Source: Novosphingobium sp. SG919 (GTDB taxonomy: Bacteria > Pseudomonadota > Alphaproteobacteria > Sphingomonadales > Sphingomonadaceae). From it: a stretch of 64,000 bases of DNA. The stretch is taken from NCBI RefSeq assembly GCF_012932495.1, contig NZ_JABCNG010000001.1:1302001-1366000 (forward strand). Direction: 5' to 3'. This document shows, one piece after another, positions 10,602-20,765 of the stretch (position 1 is the stretch's first letter; the number at the start of each line of letters is the position of its first letter). Under the pieces are notes generated by a model. It saw nothing but the letters and a program-made list of their open reading frames with translations. It made no database searches and was not told where the DNA came from. The translations under genes were made by a program, and so were the position numbers.

Positions 10602-11249
10602 ATGCCCGAACCGTCTCCCCCACCGCGCCAGGTCCCCCGGAAACTGCCGAGACAGGCGCGGGCGGTGGAAACCGTGGCGGCCATCGTCGAGGCGGCGGCT
10701 CGCATTCTGGAGCAGGGGGGAATCGCCGCGCTGACCACCAACGCGGTTGCGGCGCGGGCGGGCGTCAGCGTGGGTTCGCTCTATCAATATTTCCCCGGAA
10801 AGGAGGCGCTGGTTGGCGCGCTGATCGTGCGCGAGACATCGATCCTGATTGCCGAGTGCGAAGAGGCGCTGGCGCGCGTTTCAGGCCAGGAGGCACTGGT
10901 CCGGATGATCGGCGCGGCCGTGGCCCATCAATTGCGACGGCCCAAGCTGGCGCGCCTGCTCGATGTGGAAGAGGCACGAATGCCGCATGACCCGGAAACG
11001 CAGCGCGTATCGCGCCATCTCCATGGGATTTTGCGCACTGTGCTGATTCAGACCGACCTTGGCACGCAGAGCGATCTGGACGAAGCAGCGCACGATGTGA
11101 TGGCCATCGTCAAAGGGATGATCGATGCCGCCGGCGAGCGGCAGGAACAGGACCAGGCCGCGCTCGCCGGGCGGGTGTGGCGGGCGGTCCATGGCTATCT
11201 TGCCACTGCCGCCCCGCCTGTTGCGGTCATCCCCATGGCGGATGCATGA
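10602..11249 (+). CDS. TetR/AcrR-family transcriptional regulator
   Basis: 215 aa. The N-terminal helix-turn-helix is typical (ILEQGGIAALTTNAVAARAG followed by VSVGSLYQYFPGKEALVGAL, about residues 35-75 of the product), and the remainder is the helical ligand-binding domain. The frame also opens at a TTG at 10581 inside the candidate operator; the ATG at 10602 (MPEPSPPPRQ) fits better. Most likely it represses itself and the divergent darcynin/LysE genes. The ligand is unknown. Confidence 0.88.
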   Translation: MPEPSPPPRQVPRKLPRQARAVETVAAIVEAAARILEQGGIAALTTNAVAARAGVSVGSLYQYFPGKEALVGALIVRETSILIAECEEALARVSGQEALVRMIGAAVAHQLRRPKLARLLDVEEARMPHDPETQRVSRHLHGILRTVLIQTDLGTQSDLDEAAHDVMAIVKGMIDAAGERQEQDQAALAGRVWRAVHGYLATAAPPVAVIPMADA

Positions 11250-11258
11250 TCATCCGCC
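11237..11258. terminator. Bidirectional hairpin between tetR and lexA
   Basis: Perfect 8-bp stem GGCGGATG/CATCCGCC with a 6-base loop. It overlaps the stop codon of the TetR gene and lies just beyond the lexA stop, so it could end both convergent transcripts. Confidence 0.5.
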
Positions 11259-11268
11259 GCGTCGGGCA

Positions 11269-11949
11269 TCAATGATAGCGGCGCAGCAGCCCGGCGAGTT
11301 TGCCTTGCACTTCCACTTCATCAGGCGCGTAGAACTGCGGGTCATAGGCCGCGTTGGCAGGATCGAGCCGGATCTGGCCCTTTTCGTGGTGGAGGTATTT
11401 CAGCGTGGCTTCCTCACCACGCACCAGGGCGACGACGATTTCACCGTCGCGGGCGGTGTTGGTGCGGCGCACCAGGGCATAGTCGCCATCGAGAATGCCC
11501 GCCTCGATCATGGAATCGCCGGACACTTCAAGCGCGTAGTGCTCGCCAGAGCCGAGCAGGGCGGCGGGCACGGGCAGCATGGCCGAACCTTCCAGCGCTT
11601 CGATCGGGGCGCCGGCGGCGATGCGGCCGTGCAGCGGGATTTCGATCACGTCGTTCGCCGCCACCGGAGTGGGGCGGGCCGCCGCAGGAGCGGGGCGTGG
11701 CGTGGCATTGCGCGGGGCAGCCTTGGTGGCCAGGCTTTCCGGCTCACGGATCACTTCAAGCGCGCGGGCGCGGTTGGGCAGGCGACGAATGAAGCCGCGC
11801 TCTTCCAGCGCGGAGATCAGGCGGTGCACGCCAGACTTGGACTTGAGATCGAGCGCTTCCTTCATTTCTTCAAACGAAGGGGAAATGCCGGAATCATCAA
11901 GGCGCGTCTGGATGAACGAGAGCAGCTCGTGCTGCTTGCGCGTGAGCAT
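11269..11949 (-). CDS. lexA: LexA, SOS-response repressor
   Basis: 226 aa. N-terminal winged-helix DNA-binding domain ([33 protein letters not shown]) and C-terminal self-cleaving peptidase domain. The scissile Ala112-Gly113 bond lies in [14 protein letters not shown], the catalytic Ser146 in [11 protein letters not shown] and Lys184 in [11 protein letters not shown]. The long Ala/Pro linker (about residues 72-98) is common in alphaproteobacteria. The ATG at 11949 has AAAGGAG eight bases upstream. A perfect LexA box lies 19 bases upstream, so the gene is autoregulated. It is the last gene after moeA on the same strand but has its own promoter. Confidence 0.96.
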   Translation of the reverse strand: MLTRKQHELLSFIQTRLDDSGISPSFEEMKEALDLKSKSGVHRLISALEERGFIRRLPNRARALEVIREPESLATKAAPRNATPRPAPAAARPTPVAANDVIEIPLHGRIAAGAPIEALEGSAMLPVPAALLGSGEHYALEVSGDSMIEAGILDGDYALVRRTNTARDGEIVVALVRGEEATLKYLHHEKGQIRLDPANAAYDPQFYAPDEVEVQGKLAGLLRRYH

Positions 11950-11967
11950 CCGCAAGTCTCCTTTGGC

Positions 11968-11982
11968 GAACGAATGCGGAAC
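11968..11982 (-). promoter_or_regulatory. LexA box (GAAC-N7-GAAC)
   Basis: GAAC at 11968-11971 and GAAC at 11979-11982, spaced by exactly seven bases. This direct repeat (GTTC-N7-GTTC on the minus strand) is the alphaproteobacterial SOS box, located directly upstream of the lexA start. Confidence 0.9.
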
Positions 11983-12006
11983 GAATAAGCAACCAAACCG
12001 AACCCG

Positions 12007-13251
12007 TCAAGCAAATCCGCCAAAATCGAGCAGATAGATCGGCACAAGGCTCCCTTCCGGTTGCATCGGTGCGCCGGGTTCGCGCCGCACCAGGCAATTG
12101 GCCCGCGCGATGGGGGAAATGGCGCCGGAATCCTGCAGCGGATCGAGCGTCACGCCGTGGCCATCCCATGTGCCACGCAGGAATTCGGTGCGGCTGCCGC
12201 CAGCGGGCAACGCCTGGGCCAGCGCGGCATGGAGCGGCGCGGGCAGGGGTTGCGCTGCGCCCAGGGCCGCGCGCAGCAGCGGCAGCAGGAACAAATGCGC
12301 CGTGACATAGGCCGAGGCCGGATTGCCTGGCAGGCCAAGGATCACCTGCGGGCTGGCGAGCGAGGTTGCGGCGCGATGGCCCACCAGCAGCGGCTTGCCC
12401 GGCTTGATCGCCACGCGCCAGAAATCGATGCGCGCGCCGACCGCTTCAAGCGCCGGACGGACGAGATCGTGATCGCCCACCGAAGCGCCGCCGCTGGTCA
12501 CCACCACATCGGCGTCGCGCACGCCATCGATGGCGGCGGCCAGGGCATCGAGCCGATCGGGCACGGGGCCGATGCGCCGCACGTCAACCGGCAGGGCCGC
12601 GGCCATGGCGGCCAGCATCGGCCCGTTGCTGGCCGGGATCTGGTGCGGCAGCAGGGGGTGGCCGGGGGCGGCGAGTTCATCGCCGCTGTCGATCACCGCC
12701 AGGCGCAGGCGGCGGCGCACCGGCACATGGCCGTGCCCGGCGCCGATCGCCAGGGCAATCTGCGCGGCGCCAAGCCGCGTGCCGGTGGGCAACAGCGGAT
12801 CGTGCGTGGCAAAATCCATCCCGGCCGGGCGGATGTGCCGCGACGGCGGGCTGGGCGGGGTGCCGGTGAGCATGAGCGCATCGCCCTGGCGCGCGGCGTC
12901 TTCCTGCAAGAGCACGCAATCCGCGCCGGCCGGCATGGCCGCACCCGTGCTGATCCGCACCGCCTCGCCATGCCCGACATTGCCGGCAAACGGATGGCCC
13001 GCCGCGCTTTCGCCCAATACCGTCCACGGCCCGGGCAAATCCGCGCCACGCAGGGCATAGCCATCCATGGCGGAAAGCGCAGTGGCCGGTTGGGTGCGCG
13101 CGGCCAAGAGCGGGGCGGCAAGGTAATGCCCCAGCGCTTCGGCGGTGGCGCGATGTTCTACCGAAAGATGTGGCGCCATGGCGACCAGGCGGGCCTGCGC
13201 GTCTTCCAGTTGGAGCGGAGGCTGGCGGCCGTTGCTAACCGGGCTGGTCAT
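12007..13251 (-). CDS. moeA: Molybdopterin molybdenumtransferase MoeA
   Basis: 414 aa. MoeA inserts molybdate into adenylylated molybdopterin in molybdenum cofactor synthesis. N-terminal regions carry the family motifs [13 protein letters not shown] and [14 protein letters not shown]; the central MPT-binding domain has [13 protein letters not shown] and the [10 protein letters not shown] stretch ([12 protein letters not shown]). The ATG at 13251 overlaps the moaC stop by four bases (ATGA), which fixes the start against a much longer upstream frame. Confidence 0.94.
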   Translation of the reverse strand: MTSPVSNGRQPPLQLEDAQARLVAMAPHLSVEHRATAEALGHYLAAPLLAARTQPATALSAMDGYALRGADLPGPWTVLGESAAGHPFAGNVGHGEAVRISTGAAMPAGADCVLLQEDAARQGDALMLTGTPPSPPSRHIRPAGMDFATHDPLLPTGTRLGAAQIALAIGAGHGHVPVRRRLRLAVIDSGDELAAPGHPLLPHQIPASNGPMLAAMAAALPVDVRRIGPVPDRLDALAAAIDGVRDADVVVTSGGASVGDHDLVRPALEAVGARIDFWRVAIKPGKPLLVGHRAATSLASPQVILGLPGNPASAYVTAHLFLLPLLRAALGAAQPLPAPLHAALAQALPAGGSRTEFLRGTWDGHGVTLDPLQDSGAISPIARANCLVRREPGAPMQPEGSLVPIYLLDFGGFA

Positions 13252-13718
13252 GGCGCAGACCAATCGCCTGACTTGCCGCCGCGCTTGGCCACCAGGCGGA
13301 CCGCGTCGATCACCATGCCCTTGTCCACCGCCTTGGCCATATCGTAGATTGTCAACAAGGCCACGCAAGCGGCTGTCATCGCTTCCATTTCCACGCCGGT
13401 CTTGGCGGTGAGAGAGGCTGTTGCGGTGCATTCCACACCCTGTTCGACGAACGCGAATTCCACCGCCACGGCATCGAGCGACAGGGGGTGGCACAGCGGG
13501 ATCAGTTCACCGGTCTTCTTGGCCGCCATGATCCCGGCGATGCGCGCGGTGGCCAGCACATCGCCCTTGGGCACGGTGCCATCGCGGATCGCGGCAAGGG
13601 CGGTGTCTGACATGCGGATCATGCCGCGCGCCACGGCCACGCGCTGCGTGGGCTGCTTGGCGCCGACATCGACCATGCGTGCATGGCCCTGGGCATCGAG
13701 ATGGGTAAGCTGCGTCAT
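13248..13718 (-). CDS. moaC: Cyclic pyranopterin monophosphate synthase MoaC
   Basis: 156 aa. It converts 3',8-cyclo-7,8-dihydro-GTP to cyclic pyranopterin monophosphate, the first dedicated intermediate of the molybdenum cofactor pathway. Typical motifs: [16 protein letters not shown] near the N-terminus, [20 protein letters not shown] segment ([17 protein letters not shown]) and [15 protein letters not shown] with the catalytic Lys. The ATG at 13718 leaves a seven-base gap from the upstream RNase H gene; moeA follows with a 4-bp overlap. Confidence 0.95.
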   Translation of the reverse strand: MTQLTHLDAQGHARMVDVGAKQPTQRVAVARGMIRMSDTALAAIRDGTVPKGDVLATARIAGIMAAKKTGELIPLCHPLSLDAVAVEFAFVEQGVECTATASLTAKTGVEMEAMTAACVALLTIYDMAKAVDKGMVIDAVRLVAKRGGKSGDWSAP

Positions 13719-13725
13719 GCCCTGC

Positions 13726-14160
13726 TCATGCCATGTGCGGGAAAACGCGCAAGTCCTCTTGCTCGGCCAGTGGCTGCGGCGGAGCCAACCCGGCGCGCAG
13801 ATGGTCCAACGCGATGCCGGCCAGGTTCTGCGCGCGGCCGACATGGCGCACCCGCACGTGGGAAAATGAAACGAGGCCGTTCCGATAGGCTGCCAGGCAA
13901 TCGGCCGAGGCGGGATGGGCGGCGGTGCGACCCCGGATCTGATCGATCACGAAGGCGGAATCGCCGCAGAGGATCACATCGTTTTCGCCCAGGCGGCGGG
14001 CCAGGTCCAGCGCGCCAAGCAGGGCCAGCCATTCGGCGCGATTGCTGTCCCCCTTGCCGCAATCGGGCGCAAACCAGGTTTGGCCGCACGCGACGACGGC
14101 CATTTCCATGCGGCCGGGGTTGGGCCGGCAGCCGCCATCGAACCACAGCTTGCGCGCCAA
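13726..14160 (-). CDS. RNase H-like (reverse-transcriptase-like fold) protein
   Basis: 144 aa. The RNase H fold residues are visible: Asp in [14 protein letters not shown], Glu in [15 protein letters not shown], Asp in [14 protein letters not shown], and a possible fourth Asp in [12 protein letters not shown]. It therefore probably cleaves RNA in RNA-DNA hybrids; the family also includes poorly characterised RVT_3 proteins. It is embedded between trpC and moaC with seven-base gaps on both sides, so it is cotranscribed with them; no functional link is apparent. Confidence 0.8.
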   Translation of the reverse strand: MARKLWFDGGCRPNPGRMEMAVVACGQTWFAPDCGKGDSNRAEWLALLGALDLARRLGENDVILCGDSAFVIDQIRGRTAAHPASADCLAAYRNGLVSFSHVRVRHVGRAQNLAGIALDHLRAGLAPPQPLAEQEDLRVFPHMA

Positions 14161-14167
14161 GGCGCCC

Positions 14168-14956
14168 TCAGCCCTGGAGCAGGGCCTGGGTTGCGGCCGT
14201 CACGTCGGGCTGGCGCATCAGGCTTTCGCCCACCAGGAACGTGCGTGCCCCGCAGGCGGAGAGGCGCACCAGATCGGCGTGGTGGTTGATCCCGCTTTCG
14301 GCCACCAGCAGGGTGCCCTCGGGCGCGCGCGGGGCAAGCCGCTCGGTGTTGGCGATGTCGGTCACGAAGCGCTTGAGATCGCGGTTGTTCACCCCGATCA
14401 GCCGCGAATGGAGCTGCGCGGCGCGGTCCATTTCGGCCTCGTCATGCACTTCGACCAGCACGTCCATGCCGTGCTCGCGCGCGGCCGCCTCGATCTCTGC
14501 CATCTGCGCATCGCTGAGCGCGGCGACGATGATCAGGATCGCGTCGGCGCCGATCGCGCGGGCTTCGGCCACTTGCCAGGGATCGACCATGAAATCCTTG
14601 CGCAGGACCGGCAGCGCGCAGGCGGCACGCGCGGCCACGAGGAAATCCTCATGTCCTTGGAAATAGGGCGCGTCGGTGAGCACCGAAAGGCAGGCGGCGC
14701 CGCCTGCCTCATAGGCACGGGCATGCTCGGCGGGCTGGAAATCGGGGCGGATCAAGCCCTTGGAGGGACTAGCTTTCTTGATTTCGGCAATCAGGGCAAA
14801 ACCGCTGGCGGCGCGGGTGCGCAGTGCGGCTTCGAATCCGCGCGGCGCGGTTTGCGTGGCGGCGCGCGCGGCCAGGTCTGCCAGCGACGTGGCGGCCTTG
14901 CGCCGGGCCACTTCGGCGCGGGTGGTGTCGCAGATTTCGGTGAGCTTGTCGGTCAT
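14168..14956 (-). CDS. trpC: Indole-3-glycerol phosphate synthase
   Basis: 262 aa TIM-barrel enzyme of tryptophan synthesis; it closes the indole ring from CdRP. Motifs: [16 protein letters not shown] (catalytic Lys and phosphate-binding region), [24 protein letters not shown] and the C-terminal [12 protein letters not shown] with a GESLMR phosphate-binding loop. It sits ten bases after trpD. Confidence 0.96.
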   Translation of the reverse strand: MTDKLTEICDTTRAEVARRKAATSLADLAARAATQTAPRGFEAALRTRAASGFALIAEIKKASPSKGLIRPDFQPAEHARAYEAGGAACLSVLTDAPYFQGHEDFLVAARAACALPVLRKDFMVDPWQVAEARAIGADAILIIVAALSDAQMAEIEAAAREHGMDVLVEVHDEAEMDRAAQLHSRLIGVNNRDLKRFVTDIANTERLAPRAPEGTLLVAESGINHHADLVRLSACGARTFLVGESLMRQPDVTAATQALLQG

Positions 14957-14966
14957 TCCAGGGGCC

Positions 14967-15962
14967 TTACTTCAGCGCGTCGATCCAGCAACGCAGCAGG
15001 GCAAGGGCCAGGCCCTTGTCGATGGTTTCGGCGGCTTCTTCCACGCCTTCGTGCCAGTCGGTCACTTCGCCCGCCACGATCAGCGCGGCCGCGGCGTTGA
15101 ACAGCACGGCATCGCGATAGGCTCCGTGCTGGCCATCGAGCAGGGCCTGGAGCGCGGCGGCGTTGTAGGCCGCGTCGCCGCCGCGAATGGCGTCGACGGG
15201 CGCAACGGCAAGGCCGGCGTCGGCCGGCGCGACCCGGTGCATGAGGATCGCTTCGCCATGCACATCGGCCACTTCGTTGCCGCCGGCCAGGCTCAGTTCG
15301 TCCAGCCCTTCGTCACCCGAGACGACGAACGAGCGCGCCGTGCCCAGGCGCGCCAGGGCATCGGCATAGATCGGCACATAGGCCGGGCGCGCGATGCCGA
15401 CGAGCTGGCGCTGCACGCCGGCGGGATTGGCCAGCGGGCCCATCAGATTGAAGATCGTGCGGCGGCCGATGGCGCGGCGGATCGGCATGATCCGCCCCAT
15501 GGCGGGGTGATGCTTGCCGGCGAAGAGGAAGCAGATGCCCAGGTCGGCCAGCGTCTCTTCCGCCGTTTCCACCGCGCGATCGAGATTGAGGCCCAGCGCT
15601 TCCAGCGTATCGGCCGCGCCCGCCTTGGAACTGGCGGCGCGGTTGCCGTGCTTGGCCACCGGCACGCCGCAGGCCGCGACGACGAGGCTGACGGCGGTGG
15701 AGACGTTGAGCGTGTGGTGTCCGTCGCCGCCGGTGCCGCAGACGTCGATGGCGTTTTCCGGTGCGGCAACGCCGATCATGCGCGCGCGCATGGCCTGGGC
15801 GGCGCCGGCAATCTCGCTGGCACTTTCGCCACGATCGGATAGCGCGACGAGGAAAGCGATGGTTTCCTCGTCTGGCACCTTGCCGTCGAGAATGGCGGCG
15901 AAGGCAGCTTCGGCTTCGTCCTGCGGCAGCGGGGTTTCCGCCACCTGCGGCAGCAGGTTCAT
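14967..15962 (-). CDS. trpD: Anthranilate phosphoribosyltransferase
   Basis: 331 aa. It transfers phosphoribose from PRPP to anthranilate. The PRPP-binding [28 protein letters not shown] and the anthranilate-binding [14 protein letters not shown] are all present. The ATG at 15962 overlaps the trpG stop by four bases (ATGA), which decides the start. Confidence 0.96.
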   Translation of the reverse strand: MNLLPQVAETPLPQDEAEAAFAAILDGKVPDEETIAFLVALSDRGESASEIAGAAQAMRARMIGVAAPENAIDVCGTGGDGHHTLNVSTAVSLVVAACGVPVAKHGNRAASSKAGAADTLEALGLNLDRAVETAEETLADLGICFLFAGKHHPAMGRIMPIRRAIGRRTIFNLMGPLANPAGVQRQLVGIARPAYVPIYADALARLGTARSFVVSGDEGLDELSLAGGNEVADVHGEAILMHRVAPADAGLAVAPVDAIRGGDAAYNAAALQALLDGQHGAYRDAVLFNAAAALIVAGEVTDWHEGVEEAAETIDKGLALALLRCWIDALK

Positions 15963-16543
15963 GCCGGCATCCGCACGTTCACCCCGCACAGCGCCAGGAA
16001 ATTGGCGATCAGCGCATGACCATGTTCGGTGGCGATGCTTTCGGGATGGAACTGCACGCCGTGGATCGGCAGGCTGGCATGGCGGAAACCCATGGTGTGG
16101 CCATCATCCGAGCGGGCATTTACTACCAGGCATTCGGGCACCTGTTCCACCACGAGTGAGTGATAGCGCGTGGCGGTGAACGGCGAGGGCAGGCCAGTGA
16201 AGACGCCGGTGCCATCGTGGGTGACGGGCGAGGTCTTGCCGTGCATCAGCCCGCCGCGCACGACCTTGCCGCCGAAATGCTGTCCGATGGACTGGTGGCC
16301 CAGGCACACGCCGAGCAGCGGGACGCCCGCCTGCGCCGCCGCACCGACCAGATCGAGGCTGACGCCCGCTTCGTTGGGGGTGCAGGGGCCGGGCGAGAGC
16401 AGGAAGCCCTTGGCGCCGCTGGCCAGCGCTTCGGCGGCGGTGAGCGCATCGTTGCGGACCACGTTAACCTCGGCGCCCAGTTCCATCAGGTAGTGGACCA
16501 GGTTCCAGGTGAAGCTGTCGTAATTGTCGATGACGAGGATCAT
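15959..16543 (-). CDS. trpG: Anthranilate synthase glutamine amidotransferase component
   Basis: 194 aa class I glutamine amidotransferase that feeds ammonia to TrpE. Nucleophile Cys in [12 protein letters not shown], His/Glu of the triad in [15 protein letters not shown], and the oxyanion segment [11 protein letters not shown]. It may also serve as PabA in folate synthesis. It is separated from trpE by the unrelated YcxB-like gene, unlike the usual trpE-trpG adjacency. Confidence 0.95.
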   Translation of the reverse strand: MILVIDNYDSFTWNLVHYLMELGAEVNVVRNDALTAAEALASGAKGFLLSPGPCTPNEAGVSLDLVGAAAQAGVPLLGVCLGHQSIGQHFGGKVVRGGLMHGKTSPVTHDGTGVFTGLPSPFTATRYHSLVVEQVPECLVVNARSDDGHTMGFRHASLPIHGVQFHPESIATEHGHALIANFLALCGVNVRMPA

Positions 16544-16553
16544 GATCGGTCTT

Positions 16554-17087
16554 CTACAACCCCTGTTTCACGCCGGCTAGGTTGAGACATTGCTTGAGAG
16601 CGGCCAAATTGGCTTCGCCGAGCTGGGCCTTTGGCAGGCAGAAAAAGGTCAGCCTGGTCTTGCACAGCAGGAGCAGCCGATCGTTTTCCAACCAACCGCT
16701 GATGTGGGACCAGGGCAGGTTGGCGGTTTCGAACGGGCCGACCGAGTGCAAACCCTCGCTGTCGAAGCTGAACTGGTATGGCGAACTTGCCGATGGCTGT
16801 TGCGCATAGAGCTTTTTGGCCGTGCGCGGAAGGAGCAACAACACCGAGAGGAGAAGACCTGCGTATGCGCCTGTTGCGGCAGCGAAGGCGATTATCGCGT
16901 CATCCAGCAACTTCGTCCACGAAAACGCGGGGTATTCTGACGTCAGAAAAATGATCGCCAGATAGACAGCGCCGACCGGCAGGATAAAGCGCAGGCTGGC
17001 AGCAACAGTCCATCTGCTTTTCGCTCTGAGCCGATTGGCCGCGAGATAATCCGCGTAAGTCATCGTGATGGTGACTTCGTTGCTCAC
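16554..17087 (-). CDS. YcxB-like membrane protein inserted in the trp operon
   Basis: 177 aa. Two hydrophobic segments (around [17 protein letters not shown] and [20 protein letters not shown]) followed by a soluble C-terminal half with the pattern of YcxB-like proteins ([48 protein letters not shown]). Function unknown. The GTG at 17087 overlaps the trpE stop (GTGA); a downstream ATG at 17063 is an alternative. Base composition is visibly more A/T-rich than trpE and trpG, so it may have been acquired separately. Translational coupling to trpE means it is made whenever the trp operon is. Confidence 0.75.
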   Translation of the reverse strand: MSNEVTITMTYADYLAANRLRAKSRWTVAASLRFILPVGAVYLAIIFLTSEYPAFSWTKLLDDAIIAFAAATGAYAGLLLSVLLLLPRTAKKLYAQQPSASSPYQFSFDSEGLHSVGPFETANLPWSHISGWLENDRLLLLCKTRLTFFCLPKAQLGEANLAALKQCLNLAGVKQGL

Positions 17088-18631
17088 TGCCCAAACGCCG
17101 GTTCGGCCGCGACGCGGATGGCTTCCCGGGCGGCGGCGAAGAGGGCGCCGGACTTGTGCTCGCATTCGCGTTGTTCGGCGGCGGGGTCGCTGTCGGCCAC
17201 GATGCCGGCCCCGGCCTGGACGTGCATCACGCCTTCCTTGAGCACGGCGGTGCGCAGCACGATGCAGCTATCGACCGAGCCATCGGGCGCGAAATAGCCG
17301 ACGCCGCCGGCATAGGCGCCGCGCGTTTCGGGTTCGAGTTCGGCAATGATCTCGCAGGCACGCACCTTGGGCGCGCCGCTGACGGTGCCGGCGGGGAAGC
17401 CGGCGAGCAGGGCATCGACCGAGTCGGCGCGGCTCGTGTCGAGCTGGCCGATCACGTTGGAAACGATGTGCATCACGTGGCTGTAGCGTTCGATGGTGTA
17501 GCTTTCGGTGACTTTCACCGTGCCGGCGGCGGCCACGCGGCCCACGTCGTTGCGGCCGAGGTCGAGCAGCATCAGGTGTTCGGCGCGTTCCTTGGGATCG
17601 GCCAGCAGGCTTTCCTCGTTGGCGCGGTCTTCGGCCGGGGTGGCGCCGCGCGGGCGAGTGCCGGCGATCGGGCGGATCGTCACTTCCCCGTCGCGGATGC
17701 GCACCAGGATTTCCGGGCTCGACCCGATCAGGGAAAAGCCGGGCAGATCGAGGAAATAGAGGAACGGCGAGGGATTGATCCGGCGCAGCGCGCGATAGAG
17801 CGCCATTGGCGGGAGGGGGAACGGCGCGGTGAAGCGCTGCGCCAGCACGACCTGGAAGATATCGCCGGCGGTGATGTAGTCACGCGCGCGGGCGACCATC
17901 TGGCCATAGCGTTCGGGTGCCATCTGCGGTTCGCGCACCAGATCGACCGGCTCAGGCAGGCGCGGATCGGCCGGCAGCGGGCCGTGCAGGCGGGCAAGCG
18001 CGGCATCAATCCGGTCGGCCGCGCGGGCCAGCACCACCTCGGGCGTGCCTTCACCGGCCCAGACCGGTGCCACGGCGGTCAATTCGTCGGTCAGCCGGTC
18101 GAACACCAGCAGCACGGTGGGGCGGACGAACAGCATGTCGGGCAATTCGAGCGCGCTTTGTTCGGCACGCGGCAATTTTTCCACCAGGCCGATGGTTTCA
18201 TAGCCGAAATAGCCCACCAGGCAGGCGAGCGTGGGCGGCAGGCCTTCCGGCACGTCGATCCGGCAGCGTTCTACCAGCGCGCGCAGTTCTGCAAGGCTGT
18301 TGCCGGGCAGCGCGGCAAAGGCCTCGCGGTCGGTCTGCCACGTGATGTTGACCTCGGCCGCGGGACCAGTGGCGCGGAACACCAGGTCGGGATCGAGCCC
18401 GACCAGGCTGTAGCGCCCGCGCACTTCGCCACCTTGCACCGATTCCAGCAGGAAATCGCCGCGTTCGGGCACGAACAGCTTGCGCGCGGCGCTCACCGGG
18501 GTTTCGCTGTCGGCAATCAGCTTGCGCCAGACCAGCGCCGGCTTTCCGGCCGCCAGCGCGGCGAGGGCCTCCGCGCTGTTTTCGGGCTGGGCGCCGGTGG
18601 GCGGCGCGGGACGCGACAAGGTCTGGGTCAT
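17084..18631 (-). CDS. trpE: Anthranilate synthase component I
   Basis: 515 aa chorismate-utilising enzyme that makes anthranilate with TrpG. The C-terminal chorismate-binding domain shows IRPIAGTRPRGATPAEDRAN, LLDLGRNDVGRVA, FPAGTVSGAPKVRA and VQAGAGIVADSDP. The N-terminal feedback-inhibition region has a LLES element (DFLLESVQGGEVRGRYSLVG). The ATG at 18631 leaves four bases after the ppiD stop; no attenuator or leader peptide is seen there, so expression probably depends on the ppiD promoter. Confidence 0.96.
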   Translation of the reverse strand: MTQTLSRPAPPTGAQPENSAEALAALAAGKPALVWRKLIADSETPVSAARKLFVPERGDFLLESVQGGEVRGRYSLVGLDPDLVFRATGPAAEVNITWQTDREAFAALPGNSLAELRALVERCRIDVPEGLPPTLACLVGYFGYETIGLVEKLPRAEQSALELPDMLFVRPTVLLVFDRLTDELTAVAPVWAGEGTPEVVLARAADRIDAALARLHGPLPADPRLPEPVDLVREPQMAPERYGQMVARARDYITAGDIFQVVLAQRFTAPFPLPPMALYRALRRINPSPFLYFLDLPGFSLIGSSPEILVRIRDGEVTIRPIAGTRPRGATPAEDRANEESLLADPKERAEHLMLLDLGRNDVGRVAAAGTVKVTESYTIERYSHVMHIVSNVIGQLDTSRADSVDALLAGFPAGTVSGAPKVRACEIIAELEPETRGAYAGGVGYFAPDGSVDSCIVLRTAVLKEGVMHVQAGAGIVADSDPAAEQRECEHKSGALFAAAREAIRVAAEPAFGQ

Positions 18632-18635
18632 GGTC

Positions 18636-20579
18636 TTACTGGGCACCGACAAGCTTGGCATTGAGCGCACGCAGCGCGGTTTCATTGCGGGAAACGCCCA
18701 CGCTCTTGCGGATCGCGAGGCGCAGTTCCTCGGCGAGCTCGCGGCCCATGTCGAGGCCGAACTGCTTGCCCGCCTGGCCCAGGAAGGGATCGCCGGCCGG
18801 GATCGTGCCGGGCGTCACGTTCTTGAGCGCGATGACATAGAAGCCGGCCTTGTTCGGTGCTTCGAGCGGCTTGGACGTGCCCTTGGACATGGCGAAGAGC
18901 AGCACCAGCGGCGGCGGCAGCTGGCGTCCGCTCTGCTGCATGGCGGCCAGCTGTTCGCGGGTGATGCTCACCGGCTGGGCCGGGGGCAGCGTCACGCCCA
19001 GGGCCTTGAGCGCATCGGCCAGCGAAGCACCCTTGGCCATGGCATCAAGCACCTTGGTCGACGCTTCCTTGGCCTTGGCCACGCCCTGTTCGGTGGCGAA
19101 ATCACGCGCGACCTGGTCCTTGATCTGCGCCAGCGGAGCAGGGGATGCCGGGGTGATCTGGCCAACGTCATAGATCGCGATGCGCTTGCCGTCGGCCAGC
19201 GGGGTTACCTGGCCTTCGCCTTCGTGTTCCATGGCAAAGGCACCCTGGAGCAGTGCGGCGACATCGGCGGGTGCCTTTTGCCCTGCTTGGCCGAACACGG
19301 TGCCATCGGCGGTCAGCGCGGGCGTGGTGGCCAGCGTCAGCCCCTGGGCCTTGGCCACGTCGGCGAGGCCGGTGTGGTTTTCGAATTCTTCTTCCAGGCG
19401 GGTCGACAGGTCGAGCAGCGCGGCGTGGCGCTTTTCCACCGTCAGATCCGCCACGATTTCGGACCGGGCCTGCTCCAGCGTCTTGCCGGGCTTCTTGACC
19501 ACGGCATCGACGCGGATCACGTGCCAGCCAAGGCCGCTCTTTGCCGGGGTGGCGACTTTGCCCTGGGCCGCGGCAAACACGGCATCGGCCACGGCGGCAG
19601 ACGTCTGCCCAGCCAGCTTGTCACGCGTAAGATCGGCGATCTTGCTGGCGGCAAGGCCCTGGGCACGGGCGGCGGCCTCGATGCTGGTGCCACCGGCCAC
19701 TTGCGCGGCAAGCGCCTGCGCGGCGGCCTGGGTCGGCACGACGACCTGGGTCACGGTGCGCGTCTCGCTGGGCGCATAACTATCGGCCTTGGCCTTGTAG
19801 CGGGCGGCGATATCCGCGTCGCTGGGGGCGGGCACATTGGCCAGCGTGGCTTCGTCGATCACGGCATAGCGCACGGTGCGGCGTTCGGGCTGCTGGTAGC
19901 GCGCGGCGTTGGCCTTGTAATAGCCGGCCAGCACGTCATCCGAAGGCTTGTCCTTGCTCGCAAAGGCCAGGCTGGGCAGGAAGGCGATGTCGCCGTCGCG
20001 CTTTTCCTTGAGCATGGCCGCATAGCGCGCGGTGGCCGAAGCGGGCAGCGCCGTGCCGACGGAAACCGGCGAGAGCACCTGGCGCACGATCAGGCTTTGC
20101 GTGATCGACTTGCGCACGGCCGCGTCGGTCAAGCCGCGCTGGGCCAGGAACGCGCGATAGACCGCATCGCTGAACTTGCCATCCGGGCCCTGGAACGCGG
20201 GCTGCTTGGCGATTTCGCTGTCGACCAGGCGGTCGGAGACACCCATGCCAGAGCGCGCGGCCCATTCCTGCAGCGCGGCGCGGTCGGCCAGGCCGGTGAG
20301 CGCATCATTGAGCACGCCCTGGGCGAGGAACTGCTTCATCGTCAGCGTCGGGTTCTGCTCCCGTTCCTGATCGAAGGCAGTGGTGATGGTCTTTTCCAGC
20401 TCTGCCACGGCCACCTGGCTGCGGCCGACAGTGGCCGCCGCTTCGCCGCCGCCGGTCTGGCCGACGCGAAGGCCGGTCACGTCGGCGCCGGCAAAGGCCA
20501 GGGCAAGGAGACCGATGAACACCAGGGCGAAAAGCGCGCCGATGCGGGAATGGATCAGTTTACGAAACAGCGAGAGCAT
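18636..20579 (-). CDS. ppiD: Membrane-anchored peptidyl-prolyl isomerase/chaperone (PpiD/SurA type)
   Basis: 647 aa periplasmic folding factor anchored by an N-terminal helix (IGALFALVFIGLLALAFAG, about residues 13-31). Then a SurA-N-like chaperone region, a parvulin-type domain (about residues 240-370, with ARYQQPERRTVRYAVI and SGLGWHVIRVDAVVKK) and a helical C-terminal tail. The parvulin domain looks divergent, so isomerase activity is uncertain. It heads the operon ppiD-trpE-..., four bases upstream of trpE, the arrangement usual in sphingomonads. Confidence 0.9.
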   Translation of the reverse strand: MLSLFRKLIHSRIGALFALVFIGLLALAFAGADVTGLRVGQTGGGEAAATVGRSQVAVAELEKTITTAFDQEREQNPTLTMKQFLAQGVLNDALTGLADRAALQEWAARSGMGVSDRLVDSEIAKQPAFQGPDGKFSDAVYRAFLAQRGLTDAAVRKSITQSLIVRQVLSPVSVGTALPASATARYAAMLKEKRDGDIAFLPSLAFASKDKPSDDVLAGYYKANAARYQQPERRTVRYAVIDEATLANVPAPSDADIAARYKAKADSYAPSETRTVTQVVVPTQAAAQALAAQVAGGTSIEAAARAQGLAASKIADLTRDKLAGQTSAAVADAVFAAAQGKVATPAKSGLGWHVIRVDAVVKKPGKTLEQARSEIVADLTVEKRHAALLDLSTRLEEEFENHTGLADVAKAQGLTLATTPALTADGTVFGQAGQKAPADVAALLQGAFAMEHEGEGQVTPLADGKRIAIYDVGQITPASPAPLAQIKDQVARDFATEQGVAKAKEASTKVLDAMAKGASLADALKALGVTLPPAQPVSITREQLAAMQQSGRQLPPPLVLLFAMSKGTSKPLEAPNKAGFYVIALKNVTPGTIPAGDPFLGQAGKQFGLDMGRELAEELRLAIRKSVGVSRNETALRALNAKLVGAQ

Positions 20580-20765
20580 GGGATGCGATCAAATCCGCCA
20601 TATATCTTGGTTGGCCTGCCTTAGGAGGCTTGCGCCGATCCCGCAATGCCTGTGGCGGGTGCCGGGGCGGGGCGTTTGGCCTGCCCGGCGCACGGCACTT
20701 CATCGCGCGGGCCTTGCGCTGGCGGGCCAATTGCAGGCAAGGGGATTGCAAGGAATCGGGATTCT

